Positions 47,450 to 58,681 of a stretch of DNA of 64,000 nt are shown here, in pieces. Origin of the DNA: an uncultured Lachnospiraceae bacterium. Lineage in GTDB: Bacteria > Bacillota > Clostridia > Lachnospirales > Lachnospiraceae. The notes below the pieces were generated by a model. The model did not search any database. It saw only the letters and a list, made by a program, of their open reading frames with translations, and was not told the DNA's origin. Each line of letters starts with the position of its first letter. The stretch's first letter is position 1. The position numbers and the translations under genes were made by a program. The stretch lies in NCBI GenBank assembly GCA_947630485.1, contig CANRHU010000001.1, positions 1-64,000 on the forward strand. The letters are read 5' to 3'.

Positions 47450-48612
47450 GAAATCCGCTTTCTGAGAAGATTGTTCAGATCGAGCCGTCAGGCATCCGTA
47501 AATTTTTCGATATCGTGAGCGAGATGAAGGACGCCATCTCGCTGGGAGTGGGCGAACCGGATTTTGATACGCCCTGGCATGTGCGGGAGGAAGGCATTTA
47601 TTCCCTGGAGAAGGGACGGACCTTTTATACATCGAACGCGGGACTTGCGGAATTGCGGAGGGAGATCTGCAATTATCTTTACCGCCGCTGCGATATGGTC
47701 TATCAGCCGGATGCGGAGATTCTGGTGACGGTAGGCGGCAGCGAGGCGATTGATATTGCCCTCCGCGCTATGCTGGATCCGGGGGACGAGGTGCTGATTC
47801 CCCAGCCCTGTTTCGTGTCCTATGTGCCATGCACGATCCTGGCGGGCGGGAAGCCGGTGATCATTGAGATGGAGGAGAGGGATCAGTTCAAGCTGACGCC
47901 GAAAAAGCTGCTGGAGAAGATTACCGATAAGACCAAAATCCTGATCATGCCGTTTCCGAACAATCCCACCGGTGCAGTTATGCGCCGAAATGAGCTGGAA
48001 AAAATTGCGCGGATTGTGATTGAGAAGGATCTGTTTGTAATTTCCGATGAGATTTATTGTGAACTGACCTTTGGGAATGAACGCCATGTGTCCATCGCAT
48101 CTCTGCCGGGGATGAAGGAGAGAACCGTGTTAATCAATGGATTCTCGAAATCCTACGCGATGACTGGTTGGCGGCTTGGTTACGCGGCGGCGCCGAAGGA
48201 GATTTTGAAGCAGATGTTGAAGATTCATCAATTTGCGATCATGTGCGCGCCTACGACCAGTCAGTATGCCGCTGTCGATGCATTGAAAAATGGTGATGCG
48301 GACGTGGAGATGATGCGGGAGTCGTATGATCAGAGACGCCGTTTTGTGCTGAACGCGTTTCAGGAGATGGGCTTGGAATGCTTTGAGCCGGAGGGGGCTT
48401 TCTATGCGTTCCCGAGCATTAAGCAGTTCGGAATGTCGTCAGAGGAATTTGCCAACCGATTTCTGCAGGAGGAGAAGGTGGCTGTGGTGCCTGGAAGCGC
48501 TTTCGGCGCCTGCGGCGACGGCTATCTGAGAGTCTCTTATGCCTATTCGCTCAAAAGCCTGAAAGAGGCACTGGGGCGGATGGCAAGATTTGTGGAAAGG
48601 AATCGGCCGTGA
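47446..48612 (+). CDS. pyridoxal-phosphate aminotransferase class I/II
   Basis: GVGEPDFDTPWHVREEG, PNNPTGAVM, NGFSKSYAMTGWRLGYAAAP. Confidence 0.94.
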   Translation: MRNPLSEKIVQIEPSGIRKFFDIVSEMKDAISLGVGEPDFDTPWHVREEGIYSLEKGRTFYTSNAGLAELRREICNYLYRRCDMVYQPDAEILVTVGGSEAIDIALRAMLDPGDEVLIPQPCFVSYVPCTILAGGKPVIIEMEERDQFKLTPKKLLEKITDKTKILIMPFPNNPTGAVMRRNELEKIARIVIEKDLFVISDEIYCELTFGNERHVSIASLPGMKERTVLINGFSKSYAMTGWRLGYAAAPKEILKQMLKIHQFAIMCAPTTSQYAAVDALKNGDADVEMMRESYDQRRRFVLNAFQEMGLECFEPEGAFYAFPSIKQFGMSSEEFANRFLQEEKVAVVPGSAFGACGDGYLRVSYAYSLKSLKEALGRMARFVERNRP

Positions 48613-49109
48613 ATATTGTACTTCTGGAACCGGAGATGCCGGCCAATACCGGTAATATCGGCCGCACCTGCGTGGCCACCGGCTCGCGGCTTCATTTGAT
48701 CCGCCCGCTTGGCTTTCAGCTGAATGAGCGGATGTTGAAGCGGGCCGGCCTGGATTACTGGGACAAACTGGATGTGACGGTCTATGACGATTATGAGGAT
48801 TTTCTGGCCCGTCATCCCGGCGAGCGGATCTATATGGCGACGACAAAAGGCCGAAAGCTCTACACCGATGTCCATTATGCCCCGGATGCTTACATTATGT
48901 TTGGCAAGGAAAGCGCCGGGATTCCGGAGGAGATTCTGTTGGAAAATCAGGAAAACTGCGTGCGCATTCCTATGTGGGGCGATATCCGCTCCCTGAATCT
49001 TTCGAATTCTGTCGCAGTCGTCCTTTATGAGGCCCTGCGTCAGAACGGTTTTGCCGAAATGACGCTTCAGGGGGAACTGCACAGGCTCCGCTGGAAGGAA
49101 ACGGTATAA
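48609..49109 (+). CDS. trmL: tRNA (cytidine34-2'-O)-methyltransferase
   Basis: MNIVLLEPEMPANTGNIGRTCVATGSRLHLIRPLGF, RIPMWGDIRSLNLSNSVAVVLYEALRQ. Confidence 0.94.
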   Translation: MNIVLLEPEMPANTGNIGRTCVATGSRLHLIRPLGFQLNERMLKRAGLDYWDKLDVTVYDDYEDFLARHPGERIYMATTKGRKLYTDVHYAPDAYIMFGKESAGIPEEILLENQENCVRIPMWGDIRSLNLSNSVAVVLYEALRQNGFAEMTLQGELHRLRWKETV

Positions 49110-49114
49110 AGAGA

Positions 49115-49642
49115 TTATGTCAATTCTTTCAGCAGAATCGCCCGCCGCTTCCCGCCGTGTTTCATTTTCTCGCCGATGACCTTGTAGTCCTGCGTCAGGC
49201 CGTTATTCATGCTGTAGACGTTGTCCGGATGCACAGTGCCTATGAGATAGCGGAAGCCCCGCGCACGCAGATCTGCCTCGGCGGCCTGCATCAGCCGGTA
49301 TTGGAGGTGGTTGCCGCGGTATTCAGGAAGAACGGCGGCGGTATCCATGTGGGCCACTTTCACAAGCTCCTCTTCCGCCAGCCCTGCGTCCCGTCCCATG
49401 TTTTCCTCGGAAAGGCCGGGGATTACCGCTAAGAAAACGCCGGCGACTTTACCGGTTTGTGTCTCCACGGCTTTATAGCCGAGTCCCTCGCCGGAGCTGA
49501 GCATGTGATAGGTGTAAGCGGAGTTATCCGCGATATACCAGTCTTTTTCGTCCATAAGACGCCAGACGGTCTGGATAATGTCGGCGAAGATCAGGTAATC
49601 CGCTTCGGTTGCACGTTCAATTTGAAACTCCATTTCGGCCAT
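49115..49642 (-). CDS. GNAT family N-acetyltransferase
   Basis: VAHMDTAAVLPEYRGNHLQYRLMQAAEADLRARGFRYLIGTVHPDN. Confidence 0.85.
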   Translation of the reverse strand: MAEMEFQIERATEADYLIFADIIQTVWRLMDEKDWYIADNSAYTYHMLSSGEGLGYKAVETQTGKVAGVFLAVIPGLSEENMGRDAGLAEEELVKVAHMDTAAVLPEYRGNHLQYRLMQAAEADLRARGFRYLIGTVHPDNVYSMNNGLTQDYKVIGEKMKHGGKRRAILLKELT

Positions 49643-49846
49643 ATATGGGAACCTCCTGCGTGTTGTTTTAGGGTGTTTCCGGAATGCTGCCCGGTGTCTG
49701 AAACCAGTATATCATATCAGCGGTGAAGAATGCAAAAGAATTTGTCAGAAGATAGTGGTAGAAATGATATTTTTGTGGTAGACTAAAGGAGATATCCAAA
49801 AGGGGCGGATGCAACCGTCCGCAAATAAAAGAAGGAGGGCATTGGG

Positions 49847-50005
49847 ATGAAGAAATACGTATGTTTGGTTTGCGGTTATGTGTATGATCCGGAAGAAGGG
49901 GATCCGGATAACGGAATCGAACCCGGAACAGAGTTTGAAGATCTGCCGGAGGACTGGGTCTGCCCGATGTGCTATGTGGGGAAGGATCAGTTTGAGGAAG
50001 AGTAA
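49847..50005 (+). CDS. rubredoxin
   Basis: [52 protein letters not shown]; 52 aa, SD aaggagggc; absent from the ORF track because of length. Confidence 0.95.
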   Translation: MKKYVCLVCGYVYDPEEGDPDNGIEPGTEFEDLPEDWVCPMCYVGKDQFEEE

Positions 50006-50077
50006 AAGCGCATACGGATGCAATGAGTAAATGGGCTGCCGGCGGCAGCCCATTTTCGGTCAATGTCGGTCGAACGG

Positions 50078-51940
50078 TCAGATGCGGATCAGATGATATC
50101 CGATTTGATTCGCAGTCAGCATTTGCGCTTCTCTCTGGTGGCAGGTGAAGATGATCAGCTGACCGCCGTAGGATTTGGTCAGCCATTTCAGCGCGCTTTT
50201 CAGCCGATCGTCATCGTAGAGGACGAAGCTGTCGTCAAAAATCAAAGGCATATCTTCCTTGTCCCCCTGGATCAGCCTGGCGGCTGCCAGACGCAGCGCC
50301 AGATAGATCTGATCCATCGTGCCGCTGGAAACCTGCTCGATCGGCACCAGTTTGGCGCGTGTATTCATAAATACGTTCAAATTTTCGTCGATGCTCATGC
50401 TGGAATAAATGCCGCCTGTGATGCCGGCCACCAGGTCGGAGGCCGTCTTGTTCAGATAAAGCCCAAAAGAGTCCCGAATGGACATGGACAGGTCGTTCAT
50501 GGTCTCCTGGGCCAGATCGATGGCGGCCAGTTCCTGGGAAATCCGCTGATTCTCGGCCAGCGTATGTTTCAGGGCTTCCATCTGGTTCTTGTAACCGGCC
50601 AGAAGCTCCAGCTTTTTCTCGAGTTCCCATTGCAGCTTCTGCTGTTTGATGATAGCGTCGCTGCAGTCGTTCTGCTTTGCGTTGAGGGCGGCGATTTCGC
50701 CGGTGATAGCGGCCACGGCATTTTCCGTCTGCACGGTCACAGTATTCAGACGCTTAAATTCGGCCATCCTGGCGCGGAAGGAATCAAGCGCCTGCTCCGA
50801 TAGATCGGATTCCCCGATATGGCGGCGGAAGGTCTCCTGCAGCGCCTGACTGCAGAGGGAGAGATCCTTATTCAGCCGCTTGGTACGGCTCAGGAGAGTT
50901 CGGCAGATAACGCCGCAGCAGACGGCCAGCACGTCAAGAATTATGGTCGCGTACAGCGGCGGAATGCCGATGTCGTACAGAAAGCTGAGACGGCTGCTAA
51001 GGGCGAAAATGACGATGGAACCGCCCGCCAGGAGCAGGGTCAGGGTCAGGAAAATGCCTGCTGTGATTTTGCTCGATTTTTTCTCGCTCTGTTCCTTCAG
51101 TGCCTGGTAATCCGCATAGAGATCTTCCGTCTGCTGTTCGTACTGGTCGATGGAATTTCTGTCCGGAAACTGATTCTGTTCCAGAAGCTGGCGTCCTCTG
51201 GCAGCCCTTTGAAGCAGATCTTCTTTTTCAGCCTGTTTCTGTTCGATCTCGCAGCGCGTGTCGTTCCGGAGCTTCTGGTATTCCGGCAGCTGGTTGGCAT
51301 ATTCCGGAGAGGCGATGTCCTTCTCAATCGTTTTGATCTCGCTCAATAACATCGTATAGGAACGGGCGGCTTCCGGAAGGAGCTGGCTCTCCAGCTCCTT
51401 TTTCTGGGCTTTCAGAAAGGCGGAAGCTTTGGTTATGTTCAGGGCCATATTGCCGGAGGTGTTCATATTGGCAATATAGTTTTTCAGCTCCATGACCATA
51501 CCGCCGTCTGTAGCGCTTTTAAGCTGGCCGATGCTGATGGTATTGTTGTAGGCCGTCTCGGTCAGCCCCCCAAGCAGTCCGTCCATGAAAGCGTCCGTGG
51601 CCTCTATCTCCCTGCCCAGGGTTTCGTCGATGATATGAAGCTCCTTTTTATCTTTGCGGAAAGTCCGCTCGATGCGATAGATATGTCCCTCGTGTTCCAG
51701 CCGCAGGGCGCCCTCATAGGTCCCGCTGTTCTCCCAGGGTTCGTACTGGCTGTAGAGATCCTTTTTGGCTGCCCGGCCGCGCTGTGGTTTCAGGCCGAAG
51801 AGCATGCAGCGGATGAAGGTGTGGATTGTGGATTTGCCGGCCTCGTTTTTGCCGTACACCACATTGACGCCATCCTCGAATGCGATGCTGCGGTCATGGA
51901 ATTTACCAAATCCTTTGATCTGTAGTTCCAGGAATTTCAT
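50078..51940 (-). CDS. YhaN/SbcC-like AAA ATPase with central membrane hairpin
   Basis: MKFLELQIKGFGKFHDRSIAFEDGVNVVYGKNEAGKSTIHTFI; signature VSSGTMDQIYLALRLAAARLI; Walker B PLIFDDSF; two hydrophobic segments mid-protein. Confidence 0.87.
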   Translation of the reverse strand: MKFLELQIKGFGKFHDRSIAFEDGVNVVYGKNEAGKSTIHTFIRCMLFGLKPQRGRAAKKDLYSQYEPWENSGTYEGALRLEHEGHIYRIERTFRKDKKELHIIDETLGREIEATDAFMDGLLGGLTETAYNNTISIGQLKSATDGGMVMELKNYIANMNTSGNMALNITKASAFLKAQKKELESQLLPEAARSYTMLLSEIKTIEKDIASPEYANQLPEYQKLRNDTRCEIEQKQAEKEDLLQRAARGRQLLEQNQFPDRNSIDQYEQQTEDLYADYQALKEQSEKKSSKITAGIFLTLTLLLAGGSIVIFALSSRLSFLYDIGIPPLYATIILDVLAVCCGVICRTLLSRTKRLNKDLSLCSQALQETFRRHIGESDLSEQALDSFRARMAEFKRLNTVTVQTENAVAAITGEIAALNAKQNDCSDAIIKQQKLQWELEKKLELLAGYKNQMEALKHTLAENQRISQELAAIDLAQETMNDLSMSIRDSFGLYLNKTASDLVAGITGGIYSSMSIDENLNVFMNTRAKLVPIEQVSSGTMDQIYLALRLAAARLIQGDKEDMPLIFDDSFVLYDDDRLKSALKWLTKSYGGQLIIFTCHQREAQMLTANQIGYHLIRI

Positions 51941-51943
51941 GGA

Positions 51944-53017
51944 TTAACTCCTTTCGTCTGTCGTGCGCAGCAATGCATTGATTCCGTAGTAGAGGGCTTT
52001 CTTTTCCACCGGACTGGGATCCGGCTTGTCGAAGGCCCGGATATAGAAACCGATCATGTCGCTTGGATGTTCTGCGAACAGCGCGCTGAAATCATACTGG
52101 GGTTCCGATTCGTCCACAATATCCACGACGCGGAAGCGTGCGGCCAGGTTCTCCAGGTCGAATTCCACTTCCGGGTCGCGCATACCGCGGATGCGGAAGC
52201 GGTAGATATGCTGGGAGCCGCGCTTTTTGATCTCCTGCGAGATCTTAAGCTCCAGCTCTGCGTTGGTGGTGTGCGGAGTGATATTGACGATCAGCGGCAC
52301 ATACTGAGAACGGCACAGCTGGACGAATTCCAGTGAGTCTACCTGGCGGGTCACCGGGTTTATATTGCCTAAAAAGACGCCGTGAGGGCCTGTTTCCGTG
52401 TGATCCAGAGGCTCCGGCGAACCGGGGAAGGCCGCCTTATTTTCCACGACGATTTCCGGCTTATGAATATGTCCGAGCGCAAGATAGGTATAGGTGGACG
52501 AAGCCAGCGCGCCCCGGTCCAGGGGCAGATGAGCGGTGTCCCCGCCATGAAGCATCAGGATATGAATGCGGCCGTCGAACGGGGCGTCGAGGCGGTCAGC
52601 CGAAAGACTGTCGCGGATCTCCGCCGTATGGTAACTGAAACCGTGAACTTCCGTATTGCAGTCCTCGAAGAAGACGCTCTCCATCTCCCCGCTCATCAGA
52701 CAGGAGACATTGGGAGCCCACGAAAAGCTCAGGATCGCCGAATTCGGGCGGATACGGTCATGATTGCCGGCGATGAGAACCACATGGACAGAAGGAATCG
52801 TGGAGAACAGATAGTTAATCTCTTTCAGATCTTTCTGCAGAGGCTGCCGATGGAACAGGTCGCCGGAGATGAGCAGAAGATCCACTTCCCGCTCCCGCGC
52901 CAGATTGATAATCTGCGCGAAGGTATCCTTGATTGCCTGCGCCCTCTCCTTGCTCCAGGGTTTGTCGCCGTCCGGAACCATCCCCCAGTGGATATCGGCG
53001 GTATGAAGGAATTTCAT
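51944..53017 (-). CDS. YhaO/SbcD-like DNA repair exonuclease
   Basis: MKFLHTADIHWG, LLISGDLFHRQP, LIAGNHDRIRP, LGHIHKPE. Confidence 0.92.
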   Translation of the reverse strand: MKFLHTADIHWGMVPDGDKPWSKERAQAIKDTFAQIINLAREREVDLLLISGDLFHRQPLQKDLKEINYLFSTIPSVHVVLIAGNHDRIRPNSAILSFSWAPNVSCLMSGEMESVFFEDCNTEVHGFSYHTAEIRDSLSADRLDAPFDGRIHILMLHGGDTAHLPLDRGALASSTYTYLALGHIHKPEIVVENKAAFPGSPEPLDHTETGPHGVFLGNINPVTRQVDSLEFVQLCRSQYVPLIVNITPHTTNAELELKISQEIKKRGSQHIYRFRIRGMRDPEVEFDLENLAARFRVVDIVDESEPQYDFSALFAEHPSDMIGFYIRAFDKPDPSPVEKKALYYGINALLRTTDERS

Positions 53018-53103
53018 AGCTTATCGTCCTCCCATATCTTTTGACGTAAGTAGGTGAGCGCAAACCGAAGGCTTCGCCTCGGCGGCGCCTTCTCGGGCTG
53101 CGT

Positions 53104-54495
<1,392 letters not shown>

Positions 54496-54571
54496 AAAAA
54501 TAATCTCCTTTTGAAAATACGCAATATACTGTCTGCGGCCCCGTCAGATTGGGAAGCTGCCATATGAAATT

Positions 54572-54600
54572 ATTATACTTTATTTTCCTATACGATTCAA
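54572..54600 (-). promoter_or_regulatory. sigma-A-type promoter of asnS
   Basis: Minus strand TTGAAT - 17 bp - TATAAT. Confidence 0.7.
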
Positions 54601-54830
54601 GGGTTTCCAGAGGGAAAGTTGCGGGATAGAAAAGCTTAAAAAAGATTTAAATATAGCATAAGGATAGATAAAAAGTCGAATCTTGCATGGTTTGGGGCCG
54701 AAAAATCTTTATTATTTTATTCACTATTCAAAAAATATGTGCTATACTGTTTATATATGCGATGGACACTGTCCGCTCTGCGGACATGTACTGCGCTTCG
54801 ACTTAAGTACAACAGCAAGAAGGTGAAAGT

Positions 54831-56105
54831 TTGATCAAGAAAGAGATGATTGCAATGCTGCTGGCTGGCGGTCAAGGAAGCCGATTAGGCGTCCTTACGC
54901 AGAAGGTGGCCAAGCCTGCAGTATCATTTGGGGGGAAATACCGCATCATCGATTTTCCGCTCAGCAACTGTATTAATTCCGGCGTAGATACGGTAGGTGT
55001 TCTGACGCAGTATCAGCCATTGCGGCTGAACTCCCACATTGGCATCGGGATTCCCTGGGATCTGGATCGAAATGTTGGCGGTGTCACGATACTTCCGCCG
55101 TATGAGAAGAGCATGGGCAGCGACTGGTATACCGGAACGGCCAACGCCATTTTTCAGAATCTGGAATATATGGAGAGTTATAATCCGGAATATGTACTGA
55201 TTCTGTCGGGCGACCACATCTATAAGATGGACTATGAAGTCATGCTCAACTATCACAAAGCCAATAATGCAGACGTGACCATAGCGGCCATGCCTGTACC
55301 GCTTGAAGAAGCCAGCCGATTCGGCATACTAATCACAGACGACACTAATCGAATCGTAGACTTCGAAGAGAAGCCGGCCAACCCCAGAAGTAATCTGGCG
55401 TCTATGGGCATCTACATTTTTACGTGGAAGGTGCTGAGGGATGCGCTGATTGCCTTGTCGGAGGTTCCCGGGTGTGATTTCGGCAAACATATTATTCCTT
55501 ACTGCCATGAGAAGGGCAAGAGGATTTTTGCTTACGAATACAATGGTTACTGGAAGGATGTCGGCACCTTAAGCTCCTACTGGGAAGCCAATATGGAGCT
55601 GATCGACATCATTCCTGAATTTAACCTCTATGAGGAATACTGGAAGATTTATACGAAGAGCGACATTATCCCGCCTCAGTTTATCGCGGATACGGCCAAA
55701 GTGGAGCGCAGCATCATCGGCGAGGGAACCGAGGTTTACGGAGAGGTAAGAAATTCCGTGATCGGAGCCGGCGTCGTCATCGCGCCGGGAACGGTTGTGC
55801 GGGATTCCATCGTTATGCGGGGAGCTGTCATTGGGGCCGGGACGGCGGTTGATAAGGCCATTATAGCCGAGGATGTGCGTGTGGGCAGCCAGGTGCAGAT
55901 TGGCGTCGGCGAGTACGCTCCCAATACATACGACTCCAAGGTATACCAGTCGGATCTGGCTACGATCGGGGAGCGCAGCGTGATTCCGGACGGCGTGAAG
56001 ATCGGCCGAAATACGGCGATTTCCGGCGAGACCGTTTCGGAGGATTATCCGGGAGGAGAGCTTAAGAGCGGCGAATCCATCATGAAGGCAGGTGGTTTGC
56101 GATGA
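54831..56105 (+). CDS. glgC: glucose-1-phosphate adenylyltransferase (TTG start)
   Basis: [43 protein letters not shown]. Confidence 0.97.
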   Translation: MIKKEMIAMLLAGGQGSRLGVLTQKVAKPAVSFGGKYRIIDFPLSNCINSGVDTVGVLTQYQPLRLNSHIGIGIPWDLDRNVGGVTILPPYEKSMGSDWYTGTANAIFQNLEYMESYNPEYVLILSGDHIYKMDYEVMLNYHKANNADVTIAAMPVPLEEASRFGILITDDTNRIVDFEEKPANPRSNLASMGIYIFTWKVLRDALIALSEVPGCDFGKHIIPYCHEKGKRIFAYEYNGYWKDVGTLSSYWEANMELIDIIPEFNLYEEYWKIYTKSDIIPPQFIADTAKVERSIIGEGTEVYGEVRNSVIGAGVVIAPGTVVRDSIVMRGAVIGAGTAVDKAIIAEDVRVGSQVQIGVGEYAPNTYDSKVYQSDLATIGERSVIPDGVKIGRNTAISGETVSEDYPGGELKSGESIMKAGGLR

Positions 56106-57223
56106 GGGCGATCGGTATTGTACTGGCAGGCGGCAACAGCAAGCGGATGCGGGAACTGTCCAACAAGAGGGCGATCGCGGCGATGCCCATCGCCGGCAGT
56201 TACCGCAGTGTGGATTTTGTACTGAGCAGTATGTCCAACTCCCACATTTCCAGAGTGGCGGTGTTTACGCAGTACAACTCCCGTTCCCTGAATGAACACC
56301 TGAATTCTTCCAAATGGTGGGACTTCGGGCGCAAGCAGGGCGGTCTGTATCTGTTCACTCCGACGATCACAACAGAACACAACGACTGGTATCGCGGGAC
56401 AGCGGACGCGCTGTATCAGAATCTTGATTTTTTGAAGAGCAGCCATGAGCCCTATGTGGTGATAGCGGCGGGCGACGGTATTTACAAGCTGGATTACAAC
56501 AAAGTTTTGGAGTACCATGTAGAGAAAAAGGCGGACATTACCATTGTCTGCAAGACGATGCCGGCCGGCGAAGACGTGACCCGGTTCGGCGTCATGAAGG
56601 TGGCGGACGACGGACGGATTCTGGATTTTCAGGAGAAGCCCATGGTGGCTGATTCCAATACCATTTCCTGTGGAATCTATGTGATTCGGCGGCGCCAGCT
56701 GATCGAGCTGATCGAGCGGGCCGCGCAGGAGGACCGGTTTGATTTCGTCAAGGATATTTTGGTTCGCTATAAGAATGCGAAGCGGATTTACGCCTATGAA
56801 TTGGATACCTATTGGAGTAATATCGCGTCCGTGGAATCCTACTATAAAACCAATATGGATTTCCTGAAGCCGGAGGTAAGAAATTATTTCTTCCGCGAGT
56901 ACCCGGAAATCTATACGAAGGTCGGCGATATGCCGCCCGCCAAATACAATCCCGGCGCGGTGGTGAAGAACAGCCTGGTATCCAGCGGCAGCATTATCAA
57001 TGGCGTTGTAGAGAACTCCATTCTGTTCCGACAGGCGTACATAGGTAATAACTGCGTGATTAAGAATTCCATCATCCTCAATGATGTATATATTGGCGAC
57101 AATTCAGTTATTGAGAATTGTATCGTAGAAAGCCGTGACACGATACGAGCCAACTCAACGTATATCGGATCGCCCGGCGATGTGAAAATCATTGTCGAGC
57201 AGAATGCCCGGTACACGCTGTAG
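56102..57223 (+). CDS. glgD: glucose-1-phosphate adenylyltransferase subunit GlgD
   Basis: [47 protein letters not shown]; overlaps glgC by 4 nt. Confidence 0.96.
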   Translation: MRAIGIVLAGGNSKRMRELSNKRAIAAMPIAGSYRSVDFVLSSMSNSHISRVAVFTQYNSRSLNEHLNSSKWWDFGRKQGGLYLFTPTITTEHNDWYRGTADALYQNLDFLKSSHEPYVVIAAGDGIYKLDYNKVLEYHVEKKADITIVCKTMPAGEDVTRFGVMKVADDGRILDFQEKPMVADSNTISCGIYVIRRRQLIELIERAAQEDRFDFVKDILVRYKNAKRIYAYELDTYWSNIASVESYYKTNMDFLKPEVRNYFFREYPEIYTKVGDMPPAKYNPGAVVKNSLVSSGSIINGVVENSILFRQAYIGNNCVIKNSIILNDVYIGDNSVIENCIVESRDTIRANSTYIGSPGDVKIIVEQNARYTL

Positions 57224-57316
57224 GCGATGGAAGGGAGCGTACGCCTTGCTTCGCTCCACCCGTGCCGTACTTAAAGCGCAGGCGGGAATTCAGATGAAGA
57301 CAGAGAGGAGTACAGT

Positions 57317-57604
57317 ATGCAGATCACAGACGTAAGGGTCAGGAAGATCGACAAGGAAGGGAAGATGAAGGCGATTGTTTCCATAACCCTTGATAACGAG
57401 TTTGTCATTCATGACATCAAGGTTATCGAAGGGGAGCGCGGACTCTTCATTGCGATGCCCAGCCGTAAGACGGCCGAAGGCGAATATCGCGATATCGCTC
57501 ATCCGATTAATTCCGAAACAAGGGATATGATTCAGCGTGTGATTCTGGATAGGTATGAGACTACAGAGGCAGGCAGCGACGGTATATTCGGAAGCACAGT
57601 GTGA
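57317..57604 (+). CDS. spoVG: septation regulator SpoVG
   Basis: [51 protein letters not shown]. Confidence 0.97.
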   Translation: MQITDVRVRKIDKEGKMKAIVSITLDNEFVIHDIKVIEGERGLFIAMPSRKTAEGEYRDIAHPINSETRDMIQRVILDRYETTEAGSDGIFGSTV

Positions 57605-57924
57605 TGACGGCCGGACGTAGGCGGTTCGGCGGTCTGCTACGCAGGAAGCGCAGCGAAATTTCCGTAACATGGCGGGTTTTATATCTGCCATAACGGTAAA
57701 GTATGAAAGCTTGCTTTCATATTTCGCGTTTCCCGCTATACTGAAAAGCGAGAAAACAGCGGAAACTGAGGCGGCATATAAGCCGCATAGACATCCATAG
57801 AAGAGGCAGAACAGACAGCGTCGGTCACGAACCCGGGAGACGGCTTTCACCGGGGGAATGACCGGCGCGTATTTTATTTCCCTGCAGAAAGGGCGCCGGG
57901 CGCGTCTGCCGGTTGGAAAAGGGA

Positions 57925-57953
57925 TTGAAATTCCACGTTTTGTCCAGTATAAT
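57925..57953 (+). promoter_or_regulatory. sigma-A-type promoter upstream of pth
   Basis: TTGAAA - 17 bp - TATAAT; TSS about 57960. Confidence 0.75.
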
Positions 57954-57994
57954 AAAAAAGATGCCGCGGTTATTATGGAGAACGAAAAGAAAAC

Positions 57995-58042
57995 AGCGTT
58001 AGCTGCGCGGGAGTATATCCCCCGCTTTTGTCAGCTAGCGCT
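57995..58042 (+). promoter_or_regulatory. long stem-loop in the pth leader
   Basis: AGCGTTAGCTG (57995-58005) pairs with CAGCTAGCGCT (58032-58042) with one G-U; inner GCGGG/CCCGC stem; no T-run. Confidence 0.6.
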
Positions 58043-58075
58043 TTGTGCGTGCATAGAATAAGGAGATTCCGAGCG

Positions 58076-58663
58076 ATGTATATTATAGTAGGACTGGGCA
58101 ATCCGGGAAAACCATACGAGCACACGAGACATAATATGGGCTTTGAGGTTATCGACCGGCTGGCGAAGCGGTATGATATCCAGGTAACGGAGCGGAAGCA
58201 TCGGGCTTTCTGCGGGAAAGGGATGATCGGCGGGCAGAAGGTAATGCTTATGAAGCCGCAGACATTCATGAATCTGAGTGGAGAGAGCGTAAAGAGCGCG
58301 GTGGATTTCTACCAGACGCTGCCGGAGCAGGTGATCGTCGTCTATGACGACGTCAGCCTGGAGCCTGGTCAGCTGCGGGTCCGGACAAAAGGCAGCGCCG
58401 GGGGTCACAATGGTATGAAGAACATAATTGCCCTGCTGGGGACGCAGGATTTTCCGCGGGTAAAGGTAGGCGTTGGCGCGAAACCGGAGCGCATGGATCT
58501 GGCCGACTATGTACTGAGCCATTTTTCCAAAGGAGAATGGGAGCAGATGGAGGAGACCTTTGACGAGGCGGCAGAAGCGGTGTGCGTGCTTCTTGCGGAG
58601 GGCGCGGCCGCGGCGATGAACCGGTTCAATGCGAAGAAAACCAGAGAAACAGAGGCGGAGTGA
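58076..58663 (+). CDS. pth: peptidyl-tRNA hydrolase
   Basis: MYIIVGLGNPGKPYEHTRHNMGFEVIDRLA, MKPQTFMNLSGESV; SD aaggaga. Confidence 0.97.
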   Translation: MYIIVGLGNPGKPYEHTRHNMGFEVIDRLAKRYDIQVTERKHRAFCGKGMIGGQKVMLMKPQTFMNLSGESVKSAVDFYQTLPEQVIVVYDDVSLEPGQLRVRTKGSAGGHNGMKNIIALLGTQDFPRVKVGVGAKPERMDLADYVLSHFSKGEWEQMEETFDEAAEAVCVLLAEGAAAAMNRFNAKKTRETEAE

Positions 58664-58681
58664 TAACCGGTACGGTGAAAT

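Noticed and set aside
53040-53103. GC-rich hairpin between the SbcD-like gene and asnS as a terminator
   Set aside because: Strong stem (CCGAGAAGGC...GCCTTCGG) but no T-tract in either direction; left uncalled.
54496-54830. T-box leader upstream of asnS
   Set aside because: No AGGGTGGNACCGCG-like antiterminator on the minus strand; the leader is short with an ordinary promoter.
57858-58061. 67-aa ORF upstream of pth as a protein-coding gene
   Set aside because: Its first half lies upstream of the predicted TSS and has no domain; only the last 28 codons are considered, as a speculative leader ORF.
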